Notes under the pieces: generated by a model
What the model was told of the DNA's origin: nothing
Database searches by the model: none
The model's input: only the letters and a program-made list of their open reading frames with translations
Made by a program: the position numbers and the translations under genes
Shown here: in pieces, positions 51,035-59,597 of the stretch
Numbering within the stretch: position 1 is the stretch's first letter
How the letters are laid out: each line of letters begins with the position of its first letter
Assembly (NCBI GenBank): GCA_963705635.1
Contig: CAVPKH010000001.1
Span: forward strand, 496,001-560,000
Direction of reading: 5' to 3'
Origin: VRUE01 sp963705635
GTDB taxonomy: Bacteria; Actinomycetota; Thermoleophilia; Solirubrobacterales; 70-9
Length of the DNA stretch: 64,000 bases

Positions 51035-51448
51035 ATGGCGGAGGCGCTGAGAATCAACGAGCGGCTCTCAATCCCGCTCAGCGAGGTCGAGCTGCGGACG
51101 AGCCGCTCCTCCGGGCCCGGCGGGCAGCACGCCAACGTGACCGCGTCGCGGGTTGAAGCGGTCTTCGACGTCGGGGCCTCGCGGGCGCTTGACGAGGCGC
51201 AGCGCGACCGGCTGCTGGGCCGGGCGGGATCGGTGATCACGGCCGTGGCCCAGGACACGCGCGGCCAGGCCCGCAACCGTGAGCTGGCGCTGCGGCGGCT
51301 GGCCGAGAAGATCGCCGTCGGCCTGGCAACCCCGCAGCGGCGGCGGCCGACCAGGCCGACGCGGGCCTCGCGCGAGCGCCGCCTCGAAGAGAAGCGCCGC
51401 GCCGGCGAACGCAAGCGCGGCCGCGGGCGGCCGAGCGGCGAGCACTGA
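51035..51448 (+). CDS. arfB: ArfB-type peptidyl-tRNA hydrolase (class I release-factor domain)
   Basis: 137 aa. The catalytic loop is SSGPGGQHANVTASRVE (GGQ). The N-terminal part (INERLSIPLSEVELRTSRS) and the basic C-terminal tail (RASRERRLEEKRRAGERKRG) match ArfB/YaeJ, which inserts its tail into the mRNA channel of stalled ribosomes and releases the peptide. Length is typical. Confidence 0.9.
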   Translation: MAEALRINERLSIPLSEVELRTSRSSGPGGQHANVTASRVEAVFDVGASRALDEAQRDRLLGRAGSVITAVAQDTRGQARNRELALRRLAEKIAVGLATPQRRRPTRPTRASRERRLEEKRRAGERKRGRGRPSGEH

Positions 51449-51486
51449 CCGCTGCGGCGGGTGACCCCGCCTGGCAGACTCGGGCT

Positions 51487-51837
51487 GTGGCCAAGCGCAA
51501 GAAGAAGCGGCCGCCGAAGCAGAGGGCGACGACGGTCGACTACGTCGACGGCGAAGGCAACATCCTCCGCCTGCGCGAGTCGCTCAGCGCCGGGACGATC
51601 GCCAAGCTCGGCGAGGGACCGGCCACGGCGGCGACCTCGCGGGAGGACGCCTGGCACCGTCGCTCCGAGCTGCTCTTCGAGCGGCTCGCGGTCAGCTGGG
51701 AGATCGCCGGCCTGCCGCTGAGCGACCAGAAGATGCTGCTCGGTCGCTACCGCATGGCCGACTCGGCCACCCAGCAGTGGGTTCGTGAGACGATCGCCGA
51801 GCACCTCGCCCGGCATATCCCGGAGCTTTCGGGGTAG
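51487..51837 (+). CDS. Conserved-looking small protein of unknown function
   Basis: 116 aa from GTG 51487. A very basic N-terminus (KRKKKRPPKQRATTVDYVD) precedes a helical, acidic/basic alternating domain (EDAWHRRSELLFERLAVSW, LSDQKMLLGRYRMADSATQ). CAGACT lies six bases before the start, a weak form of the start-anchored box. No domain recognised; a nucleic-acid- or ribosome-associated role is possible given the charge and the ArfB neighbour 38 bases upstream. Confidence 0.65.
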   Translation: MAKRKKKRPPKQRATTVDYVDGEGNILRLRESLSAGTIAKLGEGPATAATSREDAWHRRSELLFERLAVSWEIAGLPLSDQKMLLGRYRMADSATQQWVRETIAEHLARHIPELSG

Positions 51838-51864
51838 CTGGAAGGAACGAGCGAAAGGAGCGAC

Positions 51865-52248
51865 ATGTTCACGAACACCAAAGCAACCAACGGCTTCGCG
51901 GTCGACGATGTGGAGAAGGCGCGGGAGTTCTACGGCGAGACGCTGGGGTTGGGCGCCACCGTGCTGAGCGAGGAGTTCGGCGTGATGTCGATCCAGCTCG
52001 CCGGCGGCCGCGACACCCTGATCTACCGCAAGCCCGACTTCGAGCCGGCGACCTACACGATCCTCAATTTCGAAGTCGACGACATCGACGCCGCGGTGGA
52101 TGGGCTCGCCGAGCGCGGGGTCAGCTTCGAGCGCTACGAGGGTTTCGAGCAGGACGAGAAGGGGATTGCCCACGGCCCCGGCCCGCACATCGCCTGGTTC
52201 AAGGACCCGGCGGGCAACATCCTCTCGGTGCTGCAGCAGCCGAGCTGA
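51865..52248 (+). CDS. VOC-family (glyoxalase/bleomycin-resistance fold) protein
   Basis: 127 aa. Two beta-alpha-beta-beta-beta modules: NGFAVDDVEKAREFYGETL at the N-terminus and FEVDDIDAAVDGLAERGVS with HIAWFKDPAGNILSVLQQ at the C-terminus. An AAAGGAG ribosome-binding site is present, so this mRNA is leadered. The family covers glyoxalases, dioxygenases and drug-binding proteins; the substrate is unknown. Confidence 0.85.
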   Translation: MFTNTKATNGFAVDDVEKAREFYGETLGLGATVLSEEFGVMSIQLAGGRDTLIYRKPDFEPATYTILNFEVDDIDAAVDGLAERGVSFERYEGFEQDEKGIAHGPGPHIAWFKDPAGNILSVLQQPS

Positions 52249-52263
52249 GCGACAAGGCGCCGC

Positions 52264-52545
52264 TCAGGCGGCGAGCAGCTTCGCCTTCTGGGCGGCGAAC
52301 TCCTCCTCGGTGAGGATGCCCTGGGCCTTGAGCTCGCCGAGCTCCTTGAGCTGGTCGATCATCGCCTGCCCGCCCGCGGGCGCGGCGGGGGCGGCGGCGA
52401 CCGGCGCGGCAGCCGGCGGCGCCTGCTGCGCTTCTTCCTGCTGCGCCCAGCGCTGGCCCTGACGGCGCGATACGCGGTTGCTCACCGTGGTGGCGGTTCC
52501 GGCGATGACCGCCGTTCGTGCGACTCCTCTGAGTAGTCCCGGCAT
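52264..52545 (-). CDS. SHOCT-domain small protein
   Basis: 93 aa. An N-terminal amphipathic/hydrophobic part (LLRGVARTAVIAGTATTVS), a long Pro/Ala/Gln linker, and a C-terminal SHOCT domain (IDQLKELGELKAQGILTEE, EFAAQKAKLL). SHOCT domains mediate oligomerisation or tethering. AAAGGAG stands before the ATG. The downstream order on the minus strand (DUF6325 gene first, then this gene, 18-base gap) is common in actinomycetes. Confidence 0.85.
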   Translation of the reverse strand: MPGLLRGVARTAVIAGTATTVSNRVSRRQGQRWAQQEEAQQAPPAAAPVAAAPAAPAGGQAMIDQLKELGELKAQGILTEEEFAAQKAKLLAA

Positions 52546-52563
52546 GGTGGTCTCCTTTTTCTT

Positions 52564-52983
52564 CTACGAGGCCGACTCGGCCGCGTCGAGGGCGGCGAGC
52601 AGAGCTTGGATTGGGATGCGGCCGCTGGCGACCAGCTGGCCGCCCGAGTTGCGCACCGCGGCGGCAAAGGGCGCGGCCCAGCGGTTCTCGAAGACGAGCA
52701 GGGCCGCCGAGGTCCCGGGCTCGAGCGCGCCCGCGGCCTCGCCGATGTCGTCATCGTCGAGCAGCCCCGAAGAGACGCCCTCGAATGCCGCGAACGCCTC
52801 CACCTCGCCGCCGAGATCGGAGATCTCCAGGGCAGCGACGGAGCCATCCTCCGCCTTGGTGATGAAGGCGAGGTCGAGGATGCGGATCAGGCCGCGATCG
52901 ACGAGGTCGATCAGGTGTGGCATGGCCTCGCCGGTCGGTTGGCGCCCCGGCCACTCGACCAGCAGGTAATCGATCGGACCCAT
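52564..52983 (-). CDS. DUF6325-like protein
   Basis: 139 aa from ATG 52983 (MGPIDYLLVEWPGRQPTGE), the usual opening for this family; a TTG at 53007 with AAAGGGAG in front is a strong alternative and adds eight residues. IDLVDRGLIRILDLAFITK and AALLVFENRWAAPFAAAVR form a small alpha/beta domain thought to be related to universal-stress/membrane-associated DUF1269 proteins. It is normally encoded next to a SHOCT protein, as here. Confidence 0.78.
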   Translation of the reverse strand: MGPIDYLLVEWPGRQPTGEAMPHLIDLVDRGLIRILDLAFITKAEDGSVAALEISDLGGEVEAFAAFEGVSSGLLDDDDIGEAAGALEPGTSAALLVFENRWAAPFAAAVRNSGGQLVASGRIPIQALLAALDAAESAS

Positions 52984-53126
52984 CTCGCTGAGCTCATCGC
53001 CGGTCAAAGCTGACTCCCTTTCGTCGTTGAAAAGACGCCGGAGGCCCGGCAGGGGAACCATAGCGACGGTCGATGGAAACCTTCGCTTCCGGCGCGGCCA
53101 GGGTGAAGGCGGACTGCCCGTGCCAC

Positions 53127-54893
53127 TCAACCCGCGTGCGATTCCTCCAGTTGCGCGATCTGGCCCGGGGCGCTCGGCACGATGCCGGGCTCCTCGGCGT
53201 GGTGGTACTGGCCGCCGCGGAGCAGCGATGCGGCGGCGGCGACGAGGCAGGCGACGATGGCGAAGCCGAAGGCGGTGTCGAGCCCGTCGCTGAAGGGTCC
53301 TGAGATCAGCTGCGGGAAGAAGGTCGGCCCGGTCAGCACGGCGTGGGCGTGGGCGGGCAGGGCCGCCAGCGCTTCGGCCCCGACCAGGTGCTGGATCGGG
53401 TTGTAGCCGAGGAAGGCGGCGAAGAGGACGGAGATCGGCGGCGCCTGGGAGGCGTGGTGGGCGACGCCGGGACCGACCCCGTGCGCTTCCAGGCCGCCGC
53501 TCAGCGCCGCCGGCAGGCTCGAGGCGAGGCCGACGATCAGCAGGGTGAAGAAGATCCCGACCGAGAGCACCTGGGCGGAGTTCTGGAAGGTCTGGTTCAT
53601 GCCGCCGCCGGCGCCGCGGTCGCCGGGCGGCAGGCTGTTCATCACGGCGGCGCGGTTGGGTGCGGCGAAGAGCCCCATCGAGGCCCCGTTGAGAAAGAGG
53701 ATGAGGGCGAAGACCCAGTAGTTGAAGTCGGTTGGCAGCAGCATCAGCAGGCCGAAGCTGAGCGCCGCGGCGAGCATGCCGCCAGTGGCGAAGGGACGGG
53801 CGCCGAAGCGGTCCGAGAGCAGGCCCGAGACCGGCCCGACGATCAGCAGCCCGAGGGTCAGCGGCAGCATGTAGATGCCGGCCCAGAGCGGCGTCTCGGT
53901 GAAGCTGTAGCCGTGCAGGGGCAGCCAGATGCCCTGCAGCCAGATGATCAGCATGAACATCAGGCCGCCGCGGGCGATCGCGGCGAGGAAGGTCGAGAGG
54001 GTGCCGAAGGTGAAGGCGCGGATGCGGAAGAGCGGCAGGCGGAACATCGGCTCGGCGACGCGGCGCTCGATTACCGCGAAGGCGACCAGCGAGGTGACCG
54101 AGCCGGCCAGCAGGGTGATCACCAACGGGCTCCCCCAGCCGGTCGGGCTGCCGCCGTGGGGGCGGATTCCGTAGGTCACCGCGACCATCGCCAGGACCAG
54201 GCCGAGGGCGAAGGTGACGTTGCCGCCCCAGTCGATTGCAGCGGGGCGCGGCTCGCTGCGCTCCTCCAGCTTGAGGTAGGCCCAGACCGTGCCGAAGAGG
54301 CCGACCGGGACCGAGATCAGGAAGACCAGGCGCCAGTCGATCGGCGCCAGCAGGCCACCGAGGATGAGGCCGACGAAGAGCCCGCTGACGCCGACGATGT
54401 TGTTGATCCCGAGCGCCATGCCGCGCTGGTTGGCGGGGAAGGCGTCGGTGATGATCGCCGCCGCGTTGGCGAGCAGGCAGGCGCCGCCGACGCCCTGGAC
54501 GATGCGAAAGACGATCAGGTAGGTGGCGCCGGCCTGTCCCGTCATCCAGTCGATCGCCAGCAGCAGCGAGGCGACCGTGTAGATGACGAAGCCGAGGTTG
54601 TAGATCCGCACCCGGCCGTAGATGTCGCCGAGCCGGCCGAGGCTGACGATGAGGACGCTGGAGACGACCAGGTAGCCGAGGATCATCCAGAGCAGGTAGG
54701 AGCTGTTGGCCGGGACCAGCGGGTCGAGGTGGATGCCGCGGAAGATGTCGGGCATCGCGATCAGCGTGATCGAGGCGTCGAGGGTGGCGAGCAGCACCGC
54801 CAGCGTCGTGTTGGAGAGCGCTATCCACTTGTAGCGGTCGGCCGCGGCGGGGCTGCTCGAGTCCGGTGGCGTCACGGCCGCCGAGTCTGGCAC
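53127..54893 (-). CDS. MFS drug exporter, DHA2 (14-span) family
   Basis: 588 aa, GTG start. LLATLDASITLIAMPDIF corresponds to the family's first-span motif, with LGRLGDIYGRVRIY (motif A) and RIVQGVGGACLLANAAAI following. The length and number of hydrophobic segments fit a 14-span EmrB/QacA-type exporter. It is divergent from a TetR gene 38 bases away, and a second DHA2 exporter follows that regulator. Confidence 0.86.
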   Translation of the reverse strand: MPDSAAVTPPDSSSPAAADRYKWIALSNTTLAVLLATLDASITLIAMPDIFRGIHLDPLVPANSSYLLWMILGYLVVSSVLIVSLGRLGDIYGRVRIYNLGFVIYTVASLLLAIDWMTGQAGATYLIVFRIVQGVGGACLLANAAAIITDAFPANQRGMALGINNIVGVSGLFVGLILGGLLAPIDWRLVFLISVPVGLFGTVWAYLKLEERSEPRPAAIDWGGNVTFALGLVLAMVAVTYGIRPHGGSPTGWGSPLVITLLAGSVTSLVAFAVIERRVAEPMFRLPLFRIRAFTFGTLSTFLAAIARGGLMFMLIIWLQGIWLPLHGYSFTETPLWAGIYMLPLTLGLLIVGPVSGLLSDRFGARPFATGGMLAAALSFGLLMLLPTDFNYWVFALILFLNGASMGLFAAPNRAAVMNSLPPGDRGAGGGMNQTFQNSAQVLSVGIFFTLLIVGLASSLPAALSGGLEAHGVGPGVAHHASQAPPISVLFAAFLGYNPIQHLVGAEALAALPAHAHAVLTGPTFFPQLISGPFSDGLDTAFGFAIVACLVAAAASLLRGGQYHHAEEPGIVPSAPGQIAQLEESHAG

Positions 54894-54919
54894 AAGCGGA
54901 GGGTTGCCTCCGCTTTCGC

Positions 54920-54925
54920 TACAGT
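54920..54925 (+). promoter_or_regulatory. -10 box (TACAGT) for leaderless start at 54932
   Basis: TACAGT six bases before the GTG at 54932, inside the 38-base divergent gap with the exporter gene. Confidence 0.55.
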
Positions 54926-54931
54926 GGCGCG

Positions 54932-55615
54932 GTGGCCACCGTGACCGATGCCGAGCCCAGGGGCTGCCTGCGCAAGGACGCCGAGCGCAACCGCGGCCTG
55001 CTGCTTGAGGCGGCGCGCGAGGTCTTCGGCGAGCAGGGGATCGAGGCGCCGCTGGAGGAGATCGCCCGCCGCGCCGGGGTGGGGATCGGCACGCTCTACC
55101 GCCGCTTCGCCAGGCGCGATGATCTGCTCGAGGCGCTCTTCCGCACGAAGGTCGAGGAATACGTTCGCGCCAGCGAGGAGGGCCTGGCGGCCGCCGATCC
55201 CTGGCGGGGCTTCTGCGCCTACGTCGAGCGGATCTGCGCGATGCAGGCGGCCGATCGCGGCTTCACCGACGTGCTCGCCGCGACCTTCCCGCGCGTCGCC
55301 GGGCTGGAAGCCCGCCGGGCCGAGGTCCGTGCCAACGTCAAGGCGCTGATCGCGCGCGCCCAGGCCTGCGGCGAGTTGCGCCTCGACTTCGTCTTCGGCG
55401 ACCTGGTCTGGGTGCTGACCGCCAACGGCAGCTACCTGCAGGTGACCCGCGACGTCGCCCCTTACGCCTGGAAGCGTTACGTGGCGCTGATCCTCGACGC
55501 GCTGCGGGCCGAGGGCGCCGGCAAGCTGCCGCCCCCGCCCAGCGAGCGCAAGCTCGAGCAGGCGATCCGACGGGTCGGCGCCGGCGCGCCGGCGCCGCGG
55601 GCGCGGACCGCGTGA
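54932..55615 (+). CDS. TetR-family regulator of the flanking MFS exporters
   Basis: 227 aa from GTG 54932; a longer frame from 54866 runs into the opposite gene. AREVFGEQGIEAPLEEIAR and RAGVGIGTLYRRFARRDDL form the DNA-binding domain, of the YcdC/AcrR-like subtype with the GTLYRRF helix. It differs from the 5.4-9.7 kb array and lacks the GRHGLP signature. It overlaps the downstream exporter start (GTGA) and is divergent from the upstream exporter, so it probably represses both. Confidence 0.87.
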   Translation: MATVTDAEPRGCLRKDAERNRGLLLEAAREVFGEQGIEAPLEEIARRAGVGIGTLYRRFARRDDLLEALFRTKVEEYVRASEEGLAAADPWRGFCAYVERICAMQAADRGFTDVLAATFPRVAGLEARRAEVRANVKALIARAQACGELRLDFVFGDLVWVLTANGSYLQVTRDVAPYAWKRYVALILDALRAEGAGKLPPPPSERKLEQAIRRVGAGAPAPRARTA

Positions 55616-57102
55616 GCAGCGCCGCGAGCTCCGGCGACGGCCGGCGGCGCTGGATCGCGCTGGTCGTGCTCTGCCTCGGGCAGCTGATGATCGTGCTCGA
55701 CGCGACGATCGTCAACGTCGCCCTGCCCTCGATCCAGGGTGACCTCCACTTCACCCAGGCGAGCCTGACCTGGGTGGTCAACGCCTACCTGATCGCCTTC
55801 GGCAGCTTCCTGCTGCTGGCCGGCCGCCTCGGCGACCTCGTCGGCCGCAAGAAGGTCTTCATCGGCGGCCTGGCCCTGTTCACCGTCGCCTCGGTGCTCT
55901 GCGGCCTCGCCGACAGCCAGGGGCTGCTGATCGGCGCCCGCTTCATCCAGGGCGTCGGTGGCGCGGTCGCCTCGTCGGTGATCATCGCGATCATCGTCAC
56001 CGAGTTCCCGGCGCCTGGCGAGCAGGCGAAAGCGATGGGCGTCTTCGCCTTCGTCGCCTCGGCTGGCGGCTCGATCGGGCTGCTGGCGGGCGGCGTGCTC
56101 ACCCACGCGCTCGACTGGCACTGGATCTTCTTCATCAACCTGCCGATCGGCCTGGCGGCGATCGGGCTCGGGCTGGTGCTGGTCGAGGAGAGTGAGGGCC
56201 TCGGCCTGCGCCAGGGGGTCGACGTCCTCGGCTCGGTGCTGATCACCGCGGCGATGATGCTCGGCGTCTACACGATCGTGAAGACCGGCGACTACGGCTG
56301 GGGCTCGCCGCGCACGCTCGGCTTTGGCGCCCTGGCGCTGGCGATGATCGCCTGCTTCGGCCTCTACGAGTCGCGCATCGCCAACCCGATCATGCCGCTG
56401 CGGGTGCTGCGCTCGCGCAGCCTCAGCGGCGCCAACCTGGTCCGCGGCCTGCTCGTCGTCGGCATGTTCTCCTCCTTCTTCCTCGGCGCCCTCTACCTCG
56501 AGCACGTGCTCCACTACAGCGCGATCGACACCGGCCTCGCCTTCATGCCGATGACGATCAGCATCGGCGCCCTCTCGGTTGCGGTGACGCCGCGCCTGCT
56601 GACCCGCTTCGGCCCCAAGCGGACCCTGATCCCCGGCCTGGCGATGGCCCTGGCCGGCCTCATCCTCTTCGCCCGCGTCCCCGCGGACGCCAGCTACTGG
56701 CCGGACCTCTTCCCGGCCTTCCTCCTGCTCGGCCTGGGCGCCGGCACCTCCTTCATGCCCCTCATCACCCTGGCGATGTCCGAGGTCCCAAAGGCCGACG
56801 CCGGCCTCGGCTCAGGCCTGATCAACGTGGCCCAGCAAATGGCCGCCGCCGTGGGCGTCGCCGCCCTCGGCACCGTCGCCGCAAGCCGCACCAGTGACCT
56901 GATCGCGGCAGGTCAGACCGAAGCCAGCGCCCTGACCAGCGGCTTCCACCTCTCCTTCACGATCGCCTCGGGCTGCGTGGCCCTGGGCATCGTCTTCGCC
57001 CTGACGATCCTCCGCTCCCCGGCCCCAAGCCGCGCGGCCGAGGCGCCGACCACCGAGGAGCTCCGCATTCGCGAGGGCCTGCTGGCCGACGAGATGGTCT
57101 GA
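55612..57102 (+). CDS. MFS drug exporter, DHA2 (14-span) family
   Basis: 496 aa, GTG overlapping the TetR stop. Motif C-type first span LGQLMIVLDATIVNVALPS, motif A LAGRLGDLVGRKKVF, FIQGVGGAVASSVIIAIIV and WHWIFFINLPIG are textbook for the EmrB/QacA group. It exports hydrophobic or cationic compounds by proton antiport. It is co-transcribed with its regulator. Confidence 0.9.
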   Translation: MSSAASSGDGRRRWIALVVLCLGQLMIVLDATIVNVALPSIQGDLHFTQASLTWVVNAYLIAFGSFLLLAGRLGDLVGRKKVFIGGLALFTVASVLCGLADSQGLLIGARFIQGVGGAVASSVIIAIIVTEFPAPGEQAKAMGVFAFVASAGGSIGLLAGGVLTHALDWHWIFFINLPIGLAAIGLGLVLVEESEGLGLRQGVDVLGSVLITAAMMLGVYTIVKTGDYGWGSPRTLGFGALALAMIACFGLYESRIANPIMPLRVLRSRSLSGANLVRGLLVVGMFSSFFLGALYLEHVLHYSAIDTGLAFMPMTISIGALSVAVTPRLLTRFGPKRTLIPGLAMALAGLILFARVPADASYWPDLFPAFLLLGLGAGTSFMPLITLAMSEVPKADAGLGSGLINVAQQMAAAVGVAALGTVAASRTSDLIAAGQTEASALTSGFHLSFTIASGCVALGIVFALTILRSPAPSRAAEAPTTEELRIREGLLADEMV

Positions 57103-57114
57103 AAGCTGGACGCC

Positions 57115-58005
57115 CTATGCGGGGTTGACGAAGAACTCTTGCCGAATCTGGACCTCTTCGATGATCCGGGTCGTTGTCTCTACGCCCAGGTGATGCTCCT
57201 TCAGGAGCTCGCACAGCTGCTCTCCATCGATTAGGTCGATTGGCGGCGCCCCGTCTCGGGTCGCCTCCTTCTTTGCTTCGGCTGTGAAGTTCCCCGTGGT
57301 TATGAGCAGTCCCTTGTCGCCGCGGCCCTGCATCGCTCCGCGAAAGTCGCGGACCTTCTCGGGCCCGACGGACCCCTTGTATCGCTTGCACTGGAAGTAG
57401 ACGGGAAAGCTCACAAGCGAAAGTCGATAGACGCCAACGCCGTCGATGCCTCCATCTCCGGAGCCGCCGGTCACGCTTGCGTTGATGAAGCCGGCCGACC
57501 GCAAGAGGCGCTTGGCCAGATGCTCGAATCCAGTCGGGTCCATTTTCAGCAGCACCTGCAGCAGTTCTTCGCGCCAGTCGTCGGTTTCGTCGTCCACTCC
57601 TCCGCTGGCAAGCTCGAGATCCGCGCCGGCCTCCTGAGCCGCCATCTTCTTCTTCTTCCGGGCCTCGGCGAGCTTCGCCAGGTAGGCCTTCCGCAGCGGC
57701 TCGATCTCACCCTCCGTCAATGCCTTGCCGAGTTCCGTCGTCACCCAGGTCCCGCGAGCTGGATTTGCCAGCGCACCCATGCCCTTGAGGTAGGTGCGAG
57801 CCCAGGCGAGCCGGTACTCGATCTCACTCCTTGGCCCGTCCTTGTGCAGGGTCGCCAACTGATCCTCGCTGAACCCCTGCGTTTCGATGACCCGCTCGTC
57901 GATCTCCTCGAGCTTGGCGGAGTGCCCGAGTTCGCGCACCGCGCAGAGAGCGGGCCACAGAAGATCGTTGTATGGCGGGATATGTGCTTCGGGTTTGTCC
58001 GGCAT
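57115..58005 (-). CDS. Mrr-type restriction endonuclease
   Basis: 296 aa. N-terminal winged-helix Mrr_N domain (PYNDLLWPALCAVRELGHS, WARTYLKGMGALANPARGT). C-terminal Mrr catalytic domain: FEHLAKRLLRSAGFINASV, GGSGDGGIDGVGVY (catalytic Asp) and FPVYFQCKRYKGSVGPEKV (Q-x-K). Mrr enzymes cut DNA carrying foreign methylation, so they need no cognate methylase and none is seen here. A TAGCCT box six bases before the ATG supports the start. Confidence 0.88.
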   Translation of the reverse strand: MPDKPEAHIPPYNDLLWPALCAVRELGHSAKLEEIDERVIETQGFSEDQLATLHKDGPRSEIEYRLAWARTYLKGMGALANPARGTWVTTELGKALTEGEIEPLRKAYLAKLAEARKKKKMAAQEAGADLELASGGVDDETDDWREELLQVLLKMDPTGFEHLAKRLLRSAGFINASVTGGSGDGGIDGVGVYRLSLVSFPVYFQCKRYKGSVGPEKVRDFRGAMQGRGDKGLLITTGNFTAEAKKEATRDGAPPIDLIDGEQLCELLKEHHLGVETTTRIIEEVQIRQEFFVNPA

Positions 58006-58011
58006 GACCGC

Positions 58012-58017
58012 AGGCTA
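58012..58017 (-). promoter_or_regulatory. -10 box (TAGCCT) for leaderless start at 58005
   Basis: TAGCCT on the minus strand, six bases from the Mrr ATG. Confidence 0.5.
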
Positions 58018-58072
58018 GCTGCTCCATGCTGACGGAGAAAACTCGTACACCAGTTGCTCCAGGAGGACGACC

Positions 58073-58636
58073 ATGCACAAGGGTGAAGGCGTCAAACCGT
58101 CAAGAGGTGCCGCAACCGGGGTCACTCCCGCTCAATTCCGTGAGGCCGAACGCGGCCTCGGGCCGACACTTGCCAGGACGTTCTCGGCAACCTGGATTGC
58201 CGAGAACGCCAAAGACGTACTCAGCCAGGCGAACGCTGGGTATGCGGAATGGCTAAAGGACAACCCACCTGCGAGAAACCCGGTGGGCTGGCTTCTCAAC
58301 TGCGTCTACTGGCGCGCCATCCACCTCCTGGACAGGGAAACGCGAAAGCCCCGCTCCATGTCGCTTGATGCTGTGCACCATCTACCTGATTCGACCGCAA
58401 CGCCTGAACAACAGGTGCTCGAAAGCGACCTTCGCAGGCAACTGCGCAAGGCGCTGAATCACCTTCCCCAAAAAGAGCGCAAGCTGCTGATCCTCGTCTA
58501 CGTCGCGCACCTCTCGATTCGAGAAGCGGGCCGAAAGCTCGGCTGGCAAAAGTCGGCGGCTGACCGCCATCACAAAGCGGCGATGGAAAAAATGCGCGCG
58601 CTGATCAGCGGCGACCAATGGTTATGGACCCCGTGA
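58073..58636 (+). CDS. Sigma-70-like (ECF-type) regulator
   Basis: 187 aa from ATG 58073 with a good ribosome-binding site (AGGAGG eight bases upstream). The central part (NPVGWLLNCVYWRAIHLLD) resembles region 2 and the C-terminal part is region 4: LRKALNHLPQKERKLLILV, REAGRKLGWQKSAADRHHK, which includes the helix-turn-helix. Region 2 is weakly conserved, so it could be a sigma-like DNA-binding protein rather than a true sigma factor. It is divergent from the Mrr gene (67-base gap). Confidence 0.72.
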   Translation: MHKGEGVKPSRGAATGVTPAQFREAERGLGPTLARTFSATWIAENAKDVLSQANAGYAEWLKDNPPARNPVGWLLNCVYWRAIHLLDRETRKPRSMSLDAVHHLPDSTATPEQQVLESDLRRQLRKALNHLPQKERKLLILVYVAHLSIREAGRKLGWQKSAADRHHKAAMEKMRALISGDQWLWTP

Positions 58637-58665
58637 CCACCGCCCTGCCTTTAAGGACATCGAGC

Positions 58666-58697
58666 ATGGGCGCGGCTGGGTTCGAACCAGCGACCTC
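58666..58697 (-). repeat. tRNA 3'-end fragment (T-arm and acceptor), copy 1
   Basis: On the minus strand this reads GAGGTCGCTGGTTCGAACCC then AGCCGCGCCCA: T-stem GCTGG/CCAGC, loop TTCGAAC, acceptor 3' strand CGCGCCC and discriminator A. The rest of a tRNA is absent. The same sequence recurs at 59598-59628 in direct orientation. Confidence 0.7.
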
Positions 58698-58708
58698 GCA
58701 TCCGCTGC

Positions 58709-58714
58709 TACTCT
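58709..58714 (+). promoter_or_regulatory. -10 box (TACTCT) for leaderless start at 58721
   Basis: TACTCT six bases before the antitoxin ATG at 58721, 11 bases after the tRNA fragment. Confidence 0.5.
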
Positions 58715-58720
58715 TTACCT

Positions 58721-58960
58721 ATGGCAGAGAAAGTAAAGAATCAGACCAGGGTCTCCAGCAAGCATCAGGTGACGATCCCGGTTGGTGCCTTCCGCACAGC
58801 GGGTTTCGAGCCCGGCGATACCCTGAAGGTCGAGGCCGAGGGAGCTGGTCGCGTTGTCCTGACGCGAATCGATGAGCTGGTCGATCGCTACTCCGGATGC
58901 CTGGACACCGGCGGCGACCTGCGCAGGCAGGTGGAAGGGCTGCGCGAGGAGTGGCAGTAG
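58721..58960 (+). CDS. AbrB/MazE-fold antitoxin
   Basis: 79 aa. KNQTRVSSKHQVTIPVGAF followed by RTAGFEPGDTLKVEAEGAG is the SpoVT-AbrB swapped-hairpin DNA-binding domain. The C-terminal half (DRYSGCLDTGGDLRRQVEG) is the toxin-binding part. It overlaps the PIN toxin start by 10 bases. A different antitoxin fold from the Phd-type one at 10.0-10.3 kb, so the two toxin-antitoxin modules are unrelated on this side. Confidence 0.85.
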   Translation: MAEKVKNQTRVSSKHQVTIPVGAFRTAGFEPGDTLKVEAEGAGRVVLTRIDELVDRYSGCLDTGGDLRRQVEGLREEWQ

Positions 58961-59355
58961 TTCTGGACTCCGATGCGGTCGTGGGCTTTCTCGATCGCAA
59001 GGACGCCCTCCATGATGCAGCGGACGCGGCGATCCGCGACCTTGTCCGCGACCAGCGACTCCTGGTTTCGGTTGTTACCTACGCCGAGGTTCTAACCGGC
59101 GTACGGCTAAGCCACCACGACGAGGACCAATTCAGAGGTTTCTTTTCGGGGTTGATCTCGGAGGTGCTTCCCGTCGATGTGGCCGTGGCGGACACGGCGG
59201 CCGAGCTTCGCTCTCGGCGCAAGTCCTTGCAAATGCCCGATGCCTTGATCCTTGCCACGGCCGAGATCCACCCGGAGATCGACCTGATCGTGACCGGGGA
59301 TATACAGGTGGCGAAAGTCTCCGGACTCAGCTGCAAGGTCCGCTTGCTGCGCTGA
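58951..59355 (+). CDS. PIN-domain ribonuclease toxin (VapC-like)
   Basis: 134 aa from GTG 58951, within the last codons of the antitoxin; longer upstream frames are antitoxin sequence in another frame. VVLDSDAVVGFLDRKDAL (first Asp), SVVTYAEVLTGVRL (second acidic), MPDALILATAEIHPEIDLI and VTGDIQVAK complete the PIN active site. RNA target unknown. The module lies between two tRNA-fragment direct repeats. Confidence 0.85.
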   Translation: MAVVLDSDAVVGFLDRKDALHDAADAAIRDLVRDQRLLVSVVTYAEVLTGVRLSHHDEDQFRGFFSGLISEVLPVDVAVADTAAELRSRRKSLQMPDALILATAEIHPEIDLIVTGDIQVAKVSGLSCKVRLLR

Positions 59356-59471
59356 GAGAAGAGGATGGCAACTGCGCCGGGAGATCAACAGATCTTCCTG
59401 TCTACATCTGCAACTGGCGCTCGGAGAACAGGCTGAGATCTAGGATCGCGCGCCGAATTTCGCGAGGGTGG

Positions 59472-59588
59472 CTAAGGAGCCGGGAGGAGCGGCACCGCGA
59501 GCGATTTGGCCAATGGCGATTGATCTCTCCCATCGCAGGTCAGCAGTAGATCGCAGTCGTGGCCGCAAATCGCAGCTATCAAGCGGAT
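59472..59588 (-). pseudogene. Possible remnant of a PIN-domain C-terminus
   Basis: The minus-strand frame reads IRLIAAICGHDCDLLLTCD, then GRDQSPLAKSLAVPLLPAP and stop. It lines up with the end of a VapC protein (DALILATAEIH...DLIVTGD...LLR), but no upstream part exists; it stops at the second tRNA fragment. Short and uncertain. The remainder of 59356-59817 holds no gene I can support. Confidence 0.3.
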
Positions 59589-59597
59589 TCCGGGATA

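Noticed and set aside
52564..54828. 754-codon minus-strand frame over the DHA2 exporter
   Set aside because: Only the final ~140 codons (DUF6325-like) are real; the rest is an out-of-frame reading of the exporter gene.
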